The notes beneath the pieces are model-generated. The model was not told where the DNA came from. It searched no databases and worked only from the letters and a program-made list of their open reading frames with translations. This document shows positions 19,809 to 31,073 of a stretch of DNA of 64,000 bases, piece after piece (position 1 is the stretch's first letter; each line of letters opens with the position of its first letter). Origin of the DNA: Helianthus annuus (Eukaryota > Streptophyta > Magnoliopsida > Asterales > Asteraceae); NCBI RefSeq assembly GCF_002127325.2, contig NC_035437.2, forward strand, positions 110,016,321 to 110,080,320. The letters are read 5' to 3'. The position numbers were made by a program, and so were the translations under genes.

Positions 19809-21688
19809 TGTCACACCCCCAAATTACCACCAGCGGGTTTTACCGCAAGGTGTGTGACGTACCGGGATCTAGCGACTAATCATGTCCAATTAATAGTAAA
19901 CAATATAAAACACAATCATCATGTCCAACATGAATAGTGTATTTCAAATTAAACGTTTCAAACAAAAGTATGTATTCAACGGAAGCAAAAGTAATTGGTT
20001 CAACACAATCAAAACCAAATCGTCTTAAAATGCATATTGTTAAATGTTCTCATCAAGTAGCACAACCCATGACACTTCCAGCTCCTCAGACTACAAGTTC
20101 CTGTGCATCGATGAACATAATGACCTCCAAGCATGCAGAAGAGTGTCAACATAATTTTGGCGAGTTCTTAGTTTTGTTCAATGTAAACCATGTAAATGTT
20201 TAGCTTTAAAGACATGTCAAGAAATAATAAACTCGGTACCGATATGACTGATTATGTTTGTTGTGCCCTCAGCAACGTCTATCAACATTGATCCAAAATG
20301 ATTAAGGTCCTTAGTTCACGACCGACTCCCCGAGTACGGTGTGAGGTTTCTCAAACCTAATAGCGCTACTAACTAATACCATGTTGTCTCCTAGACAACT
20401 AGCTCAGTAATAAGTAGGGACTTACATGATAGAGATTGAGTTTATTCACTGACATCGAAATTTAACTACAACATTTATTGAAAGTATTCCTCCCAGGAAT
20501 AATCGTTTGCACCCCCCCCCCTCGAGACGCATGCTTGTGGAAGAGTAGTGAACTCACCTTATTTTGCTTGGTATGTGTTAACGTGCTTCTACGCGTTAAT
20601 ATAATGTTAGGTCCGTTACACGCGACATAATGTACAACACGTGTAAGTATGTATTCAAGTAGGGTTTTGCAATGCCCCGAGTGTCCAAACAAGTAAGTGT
20701 TTAATGGGGTTAGACTAACAAGCTTCACATACAGTACTGTAAAGTGGATTCTCTAGTTGGTGACATTAGTTGGTGACAAGTCGTGTGATTTTGGGAAACA
20801 CAGACATCACAAAATCTTCGTAACTCGGATAGTTATAATTTATATAAATTCGGAACAAATATATAAACTTGGAGCACTTGTAAATTCAGAACAATCATAT
20901 AAAGTCACTCATGTATTCTCGGACCATTATACAATTTCGGACTCATAACAACTCATATAATCTCGGAACCGACACACCCTTCACAAACTCGGACAACATA
21001 GATGACATATACTTAAACTCGGAACTACCTTTTATTTGTAAACTCGGATCTATCATGTACATGCATAAACTCAGAACTCCTATAAAAGCTCGGAGCCATC
21101 ACAACAAACTCGAAAAAACCTTGTTTCCCTTAAACAAACTCGGAATCAAGTAATAAAACTCGGACATCATTTATATAATTAAACTGGGATACATAAGTAA
21201 ATTCGAACACCCCCTTTTTCTTTAAAGAAATTCGGACTCTTTTAACTAATCCAAAACTCGGAACAAAAACAATAACTTGGATCCTCATATACACAAACTC
21301 GGAACATAAATAACTTCGGATCCTTTATACATTCTAAAACTCAAAAAAATACAGAACTCGGAAAACATGTATAACTCGAATCATTATAAATTCCAATAAC
21401 CCGGACTTTGTGACTTAACAAAGTCAGACCAATTACAAATGCACAGTAACACAGAAAAAGCAAAACTCACAGTTTCTCAATGTAATAGTTACAATTCTAC
21501 AATCAAACCCTAACCTCAACAATGTTACGAATGAAAACAACAGTTTAGCATTCTATTATGCCAATAGCATCACTAACATCTATCAACAATGACACATTCA
21601 TACACAAACAATCACACATTCATTCAAGCATGATTAACTACACAAAGGACAATTGTACGGATATCTAGGGTTTTGCATGGAATCAAAA
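19809..21688 (-). mobile_element. Reverse-oriented LTR fragment related to the Tekay-like LTR at 41707
   Basis: The plus strand starts TGTCACACCCCCAAATTACC, the complement of the 3' end of the LTR at 41707-44507. Further matches on the reverse strand are the ACCTCACACC/GTGAACTAA block (about 20285-20375) and AAGGTGAGTTCACT with CAAGCATGCGTC (about 20525-20580). It breaks off where the LTR at 21689 begins; sequence after 25315 may be its continuation. The array of AAACTCGGAAC decamers at 20822-21407 lies inside it. Confidence 0.75.
20822..21407. repeat. Array of about 26 AAACTCGGAAC-type decamers
   Basis: Imperfect copies of AAACTCGGAAC occur every 16-33 bases, separated by unrelated AT-rich spacers. 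In the transcription direction of the surrounding LTR the motif reads GTTCCGAGTTT. The matching part of the LTR at 41707 does not show it. Confidence 0.9.
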
Positions 21689-24600
21689 TGTCACACCCCG
21701 ACCACGTAAAACATCAAATCGTGGCGGAAACGTCGGGGAGTGTTGTAACAGAATTATTGTTCCACAACCATGGTAATTAAAATACTATTTTATTCATCAC
21801 CCAAGGGTGGAATACATTGTTTCAAAACAAGAACCAACAAGTCACATTGTCTTAAAATAAAAGAAACAAAAGTACATCACGATATTTAACTAAGTCTATC
21901 TTCATTTTAAGTCTCTAAGGCACAGGTCCTCCCTAGTATGTCATGATCATCCTAAGCAACAACACCTGAAAACACATGTGAAAATAGGTACGTCAGCATA
22001 AAAATGCCCGTGAGATACATAGGTTTTGTGAAAATAGGATTCATGACTTGAGTTTAAAGAAAATGTTTAATAAAAATCAGCATGAACCTTGTTAAGTATT
22101 TCCTTTTATAAATCATTTGAAAAACGATAGCAAAATCAGATGATAAGTATTTGTAAAAGAATAACGTATGGTTAAGAAGAGTAACCAAGTAAAAAGAGTT
22201 TGTATAAACCAAGTTATTTGTAAAACAATGTTTAAGTGAAAATGTGTTGTAAAAGTAACATGTCTAAACTGAATGGCATAAATAACGCTACGATATGTAA
22301 TATCATACAAGCACTTATATATAGGAAGTCCCAGCGGCGTATCCACCATGCTTGTATTATATTACACGCGTCTCGTTATTCAAGTCACCCAAACAAACCA
22401 CCAATGTATAATGTTCATGTTTAAACCAATAGTCAAAAGTCATAGTATAACCCAAGTTAAGTGTAAGTCATGTAATGTATAAACAAAAGTTATGTATGGT
22501 AAGTAAAAAAAAATGAGACTACTTAAACCATAAGTAAAAATGAACAAAACAAGTATTTGAAATAAATCAAAAGTTATGTTTTGTAAAATGAATGCATGTT
22601 TTATTGATACAAACACTTATGTAGTAAGTTAACGCATACATCCAAGCCTTGAGACAGCAGGATAACCTTAGATCAAAGGTTATCAAAGTAAAATGTTTTC
22701 GGATTCAGTCATTCCTTACACCTAAACAAACCTAGGATGTCAGGAACGGGATTTGTCAAGTCCTATGGTACCACTACTTACTACCGAGCGGCATGATCGG
22801 TGTTAATGAATGTAATAAAGAACCGTTAAACAAACCAAGTGTTATACCAAATGTAAACAAGTTATGTGAAAACAATGTACTAAGTATGCTAAGTAAACAT
22901 ACAAAGTGGAAAAGTCATGTAAATCAATGTGCTAGCATGTTAAATGAACATACATAGCAAAAGAAATGTAATGTAAAACAATGTGCTAGCATGTCAAGTA
23001 AACACACGTAGCAAAACATAATGAAATCATGTACTATAAGTGTACTAATGAACATAGCAAGCATAAGTTGTGAAAACATGGAAAGCATGAAAGTATCAAG
23101 TAGGCACATGTGTTTCTCACCAAAATGTTTGAAAAACAATAAAAGAGGGGACTATGTACTCACTTGAGATTGCTCAATAGACTTTTAGATATGCACCAAG
23201 CAAGCTAGAAGATCACGGATTCAAACGGCACCTAATATAGGTATCTACATTAATAAACGGACCTTTCGGAGGATCGGGTAGTACGAGGGTTCGTAAACCA
23301 AATAAGTGTCGGAACTTATGTAATATGGTTTGACAAAACCTACATACTAAAACGAAACCTATCCTAAGTGCTTTTGACCCGTTACGACCCGCTTAGGTAG
23401 CTGATGCTAGTTTAACGCGTCGTTCGCGTAAAAACGCGTTCGGAATGCCTAACTAGTCCTATGATAAGTAAGATATGCCTTAACATGCTTAATATTGTTG
23501 CTAAATCAATTTAGATGTCAAAAATTATGTTACATAGGCTTAAAATGGATTTTAGCGCAAAAAGGGTATTTTGGTAATTTTCCTAAGGCATAAGAACTAC
23601 TTATCATACAACTATTTAAACGACGTGACCATAAGGTATAACCTCGGAAGGTTATTCCCTATACAACTATGGTCACCCAAAAGTGTTTGGTCGGATCCTA
23701 AAGATCGACCAAATGGGTCGGGTTTGTAAGCATAAGCGATTGATTAGATCGCTTACCTTTACGACCCTAAACAAGCACAAATCTAAAAGCGACGAGCTAA
23801 ACATGCTAGAACATGTTTAGTAAAGTTAGAAAACAGGTTTGGTATTAAAACAAACGGTTTTAATACCCTAGAGTAGTTTGGTTACAAAATACGCGAGAAA
23901 ACGCATTTTGGCCGAAACTACGACTCGTCACTGAGCCTAAATAACGTGGTAATCAGTAGGTATAGTCACTAGGGACTATAACCATCGTGATTACGCTCAC
24001 GTTATGAAGTTCGAATGAACTTCGTGTTGACCATAAGCTGGTCAATGCAGAAAGTCAAACACAGTTTGACTTTAACGCTAAAACGAACGAAAAACACGAA
24101 AGAATACTTACAGAAGGTCCCCGCAAGATTGTTATTCCAAGTATTTCTCAGGTATGAAGTGTTCTACACTTCAACTTAGAGAAAATATCAGAATTCAAGT
24201 GGGGAAAGAATGAAATGGGTGGGGGTATTTATAGATTTCCTTGAACCGTTAAGATCGTTTCTCGTAAACCGAGCTTTAATCTCAACCATCCAAGTAGGCA
24301 CACTGATTTGGTAAACTAGGGGCACTCAAAACCAGCCCATAGAAACCTTAAAACCATTTGCAAAACCATGGGAGCAGCTGGGTTTTAATAAAATGAAGTT
24401 TTCTGAAATGGGAGTGGCTTACGTACCGTAAGCAACTCCATACGGTTCGTAAGGACCCTATTTGCGGGCAGTAACTTTCAGCAATTGGCAGAACATGCCC
24501 TTGCACTTCCAAACTTGGTTTTTGATGCATTTTGACACGTGTAAGCCCCCGTTAACCTCATTTTAAGGCTCAAATACGAAGTTAAAGTATAGGGAACTTA

Positions 24601-25309
24601 AAATGGGCTCAAAAATATGTTGAATGTCGGTTCGTTTGGCCGTACGATTGCATTGTTCGGTTAATTACGACGGAAGTTGTAACGGACGCAAAAACGGTCC
24701 AAATTGCGCGACGAATGGATTTTTGACAAGCCAATCACTTACACATAATATTTTAATGATTATATAAATTTTTGGATGTCCAGATGTATTCAGAACTTAA
24801 GTTATGCGCGAAAATGCAAACTTATGCACTTTTTGACGCTTTTAGTCCCTGAATGGGCATAAAGTTTATTTTAGCACACCGAACCCCTCAAAGCCTATTT
24901 CTAATCTATGTAAAGGAAATTTAGGGTGTGTTTAACTTATGACCATGTTCCGGAATGTTTGTTACAGTTCAAATTGGCATACTTTCGTAGTTTGTCAATT
25001 TTAGTCCCTGTAAGCGAATAAACTTGATTTTGCTATACCAAAGCCTTCAAAACTTATTTCTAAGTTATGTAAAGGTTATTTAAGGTATGTTAAGCATAAA
25101 TTGATGTTTCGGAGCATTTGTCGCATTAAACTGAGTACGTTTACGCACCAGTTTGCGTATAATTCTCCAGAAAGCGATATAGAGTTTGAAATTGGATAAA
25201 AGTCAAAACATGAAAAACATCAAACAAAAACAAACAAACATTGGGATCAAATAACTTTATTTCATTGATAACTGAATTGTTCACAATGATTACAAGAATA
25301 AATGTCACA
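21689..25309 (-). mobile_element. Reverse-oriented gypsy-type LTR (about 3.6 kb), probably nested in an older LTR
   Basis: The plus strand begins TGTCACACCCCGACCACG, a typical reversed LTR end. A minus-strand TATA box (CTATAAATACC) lies at about 24224-24234. The other end is placed at ATGTCACA (25309) because CAAAA follows (25310-25314) and also precedes the start (21684-21688). Excising this interval leaves continuous-looking sequence (AATCAAAAGAACAAAG). The context is A-rich, so the far boundary is uncertain (25338 is an alternative). It has no coding content and no internal region. Confidence 0.55.
24842..25140. repeat. Diverged tandem duplication in the LTR upstream part
   Basis: Two units of roughly 170 and 130 bp share TTTTAGTCCCTG, CTATTTCTAA or CTTATTTCTAAG, TATGTAAAGG and TTTCGGAGCATTTG-like text in the same order. 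They lie upstream of the TATA box on the LTR's own strand. Confidence 0.75.
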
Positions 25310-25315
25310 CAAAAG

Positions 25316-26345
25316 AACAAAGTTATCAACATATAACACAAAACACTTACCTTAGATTCAATCTAGTGTTTGTTCTTGATGGGTTGAAAGATCAGAGAGT
25401 AGATGATTGTGTGTGAGATTGTGTCTAAGAATGATCAGAGAACTAACTGCCGTATGATTGAGATTATGGGGAGTTTAGGGTTTGCAGTATTTTATTATAA
25501 TTTCAATATTAACCTTAAACACCCTTAACTATTATAATTGCAGTTGTATGATGCATGCAACTTCAAGATTACCTGCACAAAACAAACAAGAAATACCCGC
25601 GTAAAAACAAATAAACAGCTAAACTAAAAAAATCTTTTTGGCTTTTTAAGTTTTTAGAAAAAACAAAGAGAAAACTAAACTAAGCGCACCAATTCCCCGA
25701 CAATGGCGTCATTTTGATGTAGTTGTCGCAGGCTAATAAAAAAACAAGTAATTATGAAGTATATGGAAGTCAAGTCGTTTCCACAGGGAATTGGTGGTTA
25801 ATCACATTTTCTATTAATTATCTAATTACTGAATTGAAATTTTTGGTTTGGGAGAAAGCAATTAATTATGTGAGAAAATGTTATCAAATTTTAAAAAGCA
25901 ACTCCCACCCGGGATTCGAATTATAGATTTCACATTAAACTTAGTTTAATTACTTAATCACCACATAGACATGGCCTTAGAATTATTGAATTAGAATAAC
26001 AATTAAAGACACTTTATAATAATAATCGTACGGTCTAATTGTCCGTTTACAAATACCAACTACTCACCGAATTACCAACTCGTTAACGATTCAAGAAACT
26101 GCCAATACGTTTGATAAGAGACAGATAATTCAAATGCCAGCAAACGTTTAACCAATCCAAACACATGTAGTCAAGATATACTAGTTTATAATGTAATCAA
26201 ACAAAGTCTAAAGTGTAAAACCGAACAACCTTTCACCCGGGGGAAGTCACAAAGTGTTTAGCTGCACATGTTCGTCATCACAGCTTCAGTATCGATGTAA
26301 CTTTGATCTTTCCTGAAAGAATTGAGAAGAATTGATCTTGGAACT
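25316..26345. other. Old LTR-like sequence with a decayed tRNA-Asp primer-site relic
   Basis: TCCCCGACAATGGCGTCA at 25694-25711 differs from the intact minus-strand primer site at 55738-55755 at three positions, all explained by C-to-T change on one strand or the other. It is followed after four T by TGATGTAG, as an Athila-type LTR would be. I infer a remnant of a minus-strand element whose 5' LTR runs rightward from about 25715. No protein signal is present. Confidence 0.5.
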
Positions 26346-26683
26346 AGGAGTGAGCAAACCTTAACCGTTAACCGAAATTAACCAATCACCAAACCGCCAC
26401 CAAACTGAATTAACCAATAACCGATATTAACTACGATTACGGATAGTGCTATATGATTAACGATAAGTCGATTATGGATATGGTTAAAGGTGTCTCATAT
26501 CCGAACGTTAACCGAACTGAACATAAAGGAATTAAGAGATGCTTTTAAAATATATCTATATTTATGGTATACATGTTCAAGGAATCAATAACAGGGTTTC
26601 CGAGTGAACGTTAATCGAACTAAACAGTAATGATCGTTAACCGATAAGTCAGTTTGTTAATATCTCATTGATATTTTAAAGCA
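26346..26683. other. AT-rich repeat with iterated AACCGTTAACCGAA motifs
   Basis: It starts TAGGAGTGAGCAAACC, resembling the terminus of many plant hAT elements, and contains repeated TTAACCGAA and CGATAAGTCG motifs in both orientations. I could not find a matching right terminus or an 8-bp duplication. Its right edge cuts off the Tat reverse transcriptase that follows. Confidence 0.3.
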
Positions 26684-27840
26684 TCTCATCCTTTGTGTGA
26701 CTCTTGATCACAAGGTCATCGACGTATGCTTCCATGTTTCTTCCAATTTGTTTGGAGAAGGCCTTGTCTATAAGTCACTGGTATGTCGCCCATGCATTCT
26801 TCAATCCGAAAGACATCTTTTTGTAACAGAAGATACATTTGTCGATGTGGAATGCCGTCTTTTCTTCATCTTCTTTCTTCATTTTGATTTGGTTATACCC
26901 CTTGTAGGCATCGATGAAGCATTTGTATTCGAAGCATGCTAGTGAGTCTACTTTCTAATCGATTTTGGGTAAGGGGTAGCAGTCCTTAGGACATGCGTTG
27001 TTAAGATCTTTAAAGTTGACGCACTTTTTCTAGGAAGCATCAGGCTTTTTTACCATAACAGGGTTTGATAGGCAAGAGTGGTACTGCACTTCCCTCAATA
27101 TGCCAGTTGCTACTAGCTTCACTACCTCCAAAAAGGCAGCCAGGATTCGTTCAGGGGCTAAGTTTCATTTCTTCTGTGTGACAGGCTTATGTGTAGGGGC
27201 TATATTTAGTGCATGTTCAGTTATGTCTCTTGGTACTCCTACCATGTCTCCGGAGCACCAAGCAAACATGTCTGTGCTCTTTCGGAGGAGGTCTTCTAGC
27301 TTGTTCCTGGTTACTTCTGGAAGGTGGCTGTTGATCTTTATCTTTTATTTTGGGTCGGAGTCATTGATGCTTATTTCTTCCACTAGATTCTCTCTTTTAT
27401 TACTGCTTTCCCCTTCCACTATTTTCATGGATGCGACTAACTGAGCTTCCTGCGTGGGTGTTAGCGAAGCAATTCCCTTATCCATTGGAAACTTCATTAC
27501 TCCATGTGCTGGGGATATTACGGCGTTGAATGCCGCAATACCAGGCCTTCCTATCAACAGGTTATAGTTCGAAGGGGAGTTTAGGACTATAAACGTAAGC
27601 TCCTCCGTTCGGGAGAGATCACTATCCCGAAAGCATACGTTAAGTATTAGCTTCCCTAGGGGTTGTACCCTTTTCCCAGGTGAAGCTTCACAGGGATGTA
27701 TCAGTAACTTTTACGCGGGCTTTTAGCTCATCTTTGAGTTGATTGAAACACCTTTCATACATGACATTGGATGCAGCCCCCGGATCCATGTATACCTTGT
27801 TGGTGGGGAAGCCTTCTAGCTCAACTTCTACGATGATGGG
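26684..27840 (-). pseudogene. Tat-type gypsy pol fragment, copy B (protease to reverse transcriptase)
   Basis: Read on the minus strand, the protease active site is at 27778-27786 and reads D-P-G-A-A instead of D-S/T-G-A-A. Next come IIGRPGIAAFNAV-like residues (about 27550) and the linker GIASLTPTQEAQL. The reverse transcriptase follows: FKDLNNACPKD-like text near 27000, DAYKGYNQIK near 26900 and the catalytic YVDD near 26725. Several stops and frameshifts interrupt it, and the fragment ends abruptly at about 26684 before the rest of the reverse transcriptase, RNase H and integrase. It is the same family as the plus-strand element at 57455-61807 but older. It is not functional. Confidence 0.8.
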
Positions 27841-28039
27841 AAGCTCGAGGTTGTTGTTTGGATCCGTCGGGTTGAAGTAGATAAACTGCTAGTTCTCGGG
27901 TGTTGTTCTCCTTTTTTTTCTCTTCTTATAAATCTTCCGTCCACACCATGTTTATGCTGACATCCTTCTTTCCCTCTTTCTTGTCTTTTATGTCTTTCAC
28001 TAGGTGAACTAACTAGCCTGATTTAACAACTTCCTCTAT

Positions 28040-28953
28040 CCTCTTTTTCAGTTGGAAGCAGTCGTTAGTATGATGCCCCATGTCATTATGGAAGGCGCAA
28101 AACTTGCTGGTATCTATTTTGCTAGAAGGCTTAGTGAGGGGTCTCGGAGGTCTGAAGTTATACTTGACCTCCATCGTCGACAAGATTTCTTGGGGTGTTG
28201 TGGTGAGGAGTGAAGATGTGCTTGTCTTTGTCCTAACTTTTACTTGGACGGGAAGACCTTCTCCGTCATCGAATCTTCTTCCTTCATGAGACCAGAATGG
28301 TCGTCATTCTATGAAGGGTTGGAATCTTGATCTTTTTGATGAGGGAGCTGACTCCCTCCAGCTTCCTTGCTCTCTTTTCTTGAAAGCTTGTTTCTCAAGA
28401 GGTTCTTTACATTTCAAGAAAGACTCTGCCCTTTCAAAGGCTTCCTCCATGGTTTGGGGGTTATTTTCATGGAACCTCCAGATGAGCTTTTTAGGTTTTA
28501 TGGCATTCATGAAAGCTGGCACCCTCATTTTTTCTGTTGCCCCGCTATACATTAACCCTTCTTCTTGAACCTTTCTATGAAGGCTGGAAGGTCCTCGTCG
28601 TCTTTCTGTTTGATTTGATACATGGCAGTCGCCTCTCTAGTGCATCGCTTTTGAGGGATGAAGTTTGCTAGGAAGATCTTGTGTGGGTCGTTGAACGACG
28701 TTATGCTTCTGGTGGGAAGCCCACAGAATCATAATTGAGCTAGTCCGATGAGAGTTTGCATGAACATATGATAACACTCAACATTATTCCATCGTTCAAC
28801 TGTAGTTGCTCCTGTGAAGACCTGGAGGTGGTCCTCAGGATCTTCCAGGCCATCGTATGTCTTAACATTTGATGGCATCTTTATCTTGGTTTGGAAGACA
28901 TAGTTCGATATGTCCTCTGAGAAACATGATAACGAGCTTGGCTTGTAAGGCAT
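28040..28953 (-). pseudogene. Tat-type gag fragment, copy B
   Basis: The gag protein packages element RNA into cytoplasmic particles. On the minus strand the capsid-like start (KPSSLSCFSEDIS, KTYDGLEDPEDHLQVFTGA) parallels the plus-strand copy at 38740-39045 residue for residue. The alignment continues through a frameshift to MRVPAFMNAIKPKKL and an AFKKREQGSW basic patch. Near 28054-28096 a zinc-knuckle-like CAFHNDMGHHTNDC is readable. At least one stop and one frameshift separate the segments. It lies directly upstream of the pol fragment in the same orientation. Confidence 0.8.
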
Positions 28954-29835
28954 GGAGGGTATGTCAAGGTTTACCCCTGCCCCATTTGTGTTGGTGCCTA
29001 CATGGGTGCTTGCTTGAACCTGAGCATGTGGTCCAACCTGACTGGGAGCAGCTTGCCAAACATGGCTTCCCGTTAGCTACTTGCTTAATTGAGCTAGGAG
29101 GGCAGCTATCTAAGGTTGTTGAAAGCCAAACATGGGGAAGCTATCCTGGAAGTTAGGGGATGGTGACAAACTTGCGGCCAAGGCACTACTAGCCAAGGGT
29201 AATGATCTAAAGGCCTCTTTAAAAGACGTTTGTGGAAGAGGAGGCATAGTCTGACCCTGTTGAAGGAGCTGCTTGGCGGTGTACTCTGGGCTTCTCGAAA
29301 GAAGAATGAGCATGAGTGCATGTTTCCGAGCCAGAGTGAACCATCGAGCATGAGGTATGGCTTTGGGTCAGGACTAGGTCCAACTCGGCTAACACTTGGA
29401 GGTGTGGTAGTGCACAACGGAAGAGGCATGGGAGAGAGTGTAACCTCCGGTTCATCGTAAGACAGATGGACTCTAACCCTTGGTTCGTTCCTTTCGAGCG
29501 TAACCGTTCAAGAGCTCCCTTAGTTGTATAAAGTTTTTCCTTACTCCCTCCGGGGTTATTTCCATGGTTTCAACCGGGAAAAGAAGTTCACTCGGTGAAA
29601 ATGGAGTTGCCCGTATAGAGGGGGTGCTCGAAACTGTTGTGCATTTTATGTTGTCGGTGCAACCTGAAGTCCGTCCATGATGGTAGAGAAACTACCTATT
29701 CCGGAAGTAGACGGGGGGCTAAAAGGAGGCAGTGGACTGCTCGAGACATCCGTAAGATGAGGATCCTTTCCTGCCATAAAAGAGAGTACTTAAGAGCATG
29801 GCTGAACTACCAAGAATACTGTTCTAAGCAGCGTA
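28954..29835 (-). pseudogene. N-terminal gag and leader region of Tat copy B
   Basis: This is the stretch between the primer site at 29836 and the recognisable capsid core. It is rich in proline, serine and glutamine when read on the minus strand, as is the matching part of the other Tat copy (37966-38705). Several frames are open for 60-100 codons but none is uninterrupted. Overlapping plus-strand ORFs are antisense shadows. Confidence 0.5.
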
Positions 29836-29853
29836 GCCCCACGGTGGATGCCA
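29836..29853 (-). other. Primer-binding site of Tat copy B (decayed)
   Basis: The minus strand reads TGGCATCCACCGTGGGGC, close to TGGCGCCCACCGTGGTGC of the other Tat copy at 37893. Both resemble the complement of the 3' end of plant tRNA-Lys. The GC-to-AT change is what deamination of a methylated CpG would produce. Confidence 0.7.
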
Positions 29854-29857
29854 CTTG

Positions 29858-30825
29858 TTAAAGAGACAACAGTATGTCAGGGGGAATGTCTAGGATCAAC
29901 ACCAAAAGGTAGCTTCTTGTTCGTAATCTGCAATCAAAGGACACTCTTAGCCTTAGTGCGAGAGGTAGCCTCTCACGTTTGGACTTCAATGTGAGAATCA
30001 GTTAATAGATCTCTAAGAGCTTAAGCGAAATGGTAAAAGATAGTTAGTGAGAGTGAGAGTGGAAAAGAGAACTTACTTGGAACTGGGAAATACTACTCTT
30101 TTATAGACAAAGTGTTCTTCCGAAGGAAGCCTATGCCAGCTTATACATTCCCGTCCTAGTAATGCTTATCCTTAGTTGACGTTGCTTGCAGGGTTAGCCT
30201 TGCCTCTTTTGGTAATGTTCAGGTTTGTGTGTCTCGAGGTCACCTTTATGTGCTTTTGGGAAAAGTCCCATCACTCTTAACCTACCGAGTTCAAGTCCTG
30301 ATATGTACGGTGACTTTAGCTTCTTGTCATCGCTATTGGTGTGTCAGCTTCCTGTCAGGAGCCTCACGCTTCCAGCTTCTTACTTCCGGTTTGTGTCTTT
30401 TGTCTTTTGTCTTTTGTTACTTGTTACGATTATTATTGTTCTCAGCCTTGCTGAAAGGAGTTTCTGGGCACCCACGTCATTAATACCATTGCAGCTAGGA
30501 GAAGACTTCCTTTTATAGGCAGAAAAATCTGCCTTGGGAAGCTCATAGCCAACTCATACCTTCCATAAGTGGTAAGGCTTATCTCCGGGTGACATTGCTT
30601 ATGCGGATGACCTTGCCTCATCAATGTCAGATTTGTGTGTCTCTATGCAACGTTATTCACTTTTGAGCAAAGTCACATCATTTTGACTTTGTATGTTCAA
30701 GACCCAATGTGTGTACAACTTCTTGCTTCAAGTTTCCAGCTTCCGGCCGCTGGTGTGGCTTTGCTTAATTTCTTGTTTCAGCCTTGCTGAGTGGGAGCTT
30801 CCGGCCCCATGTCATCAAAAGAGAA
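29858..30825 (-). mobile_element. 5' LTR of Tat copy B with internal tandem duplication
   Basis: The sequence adjoining the primer site on the right must be the element's 5' LTR (minus strand). It contains two diverged units (30099-30481 and 30511-30820) sharing CTTTTATAG, AAGGCTTAT or ATGCTTATC, GGTTTGTGTGTCTC, AGCTTCCGG-like text and TTCAGCCTTGCTGA in the same order about 412 bp apart. No second LTR is visible, so the outer boundary is approximate. Confidence 0.6.
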
Positions 30826-31073
30826 AACTGTTTGTATAAATTTATGTGGTACACTTTTAACAACAAATAGACACATGTCGTTCATGTATGTTTCATATTT
30901 CAATCAGACCCAGAGGCGATCCAGCTTTCTGAAGCATGTGAAAGTATTTTCTTAGCACATTTGGATCAAATTAAAAACCATAAGGTAATTTATTTAATTT
31001 ATAAAAGAGAATGAAATATCACAAAAATTTCTAACATAAAATATATTATAATAAAAGTATAAATATATAAGGG
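30826..31073. other. AT-rich spacer, nothing recognised
   Basis: No ORF or repeat structure is apparent. It separates Tat copy B from the foldback element at 31074. Confidence 0.5.

Noticed and set aside
20822..21407. CRISPR-like array of short repeats
   Set aside because: The repeats are about 10 bases and imperfect, spacing is irregular, and the context is a plant LTR.
28311..29460. Plus-strand ORFs of 76-95 residues
   Set aside because: They are antisense to Tat gag copy B, whose minus-strand reading has recognisable gag residues.
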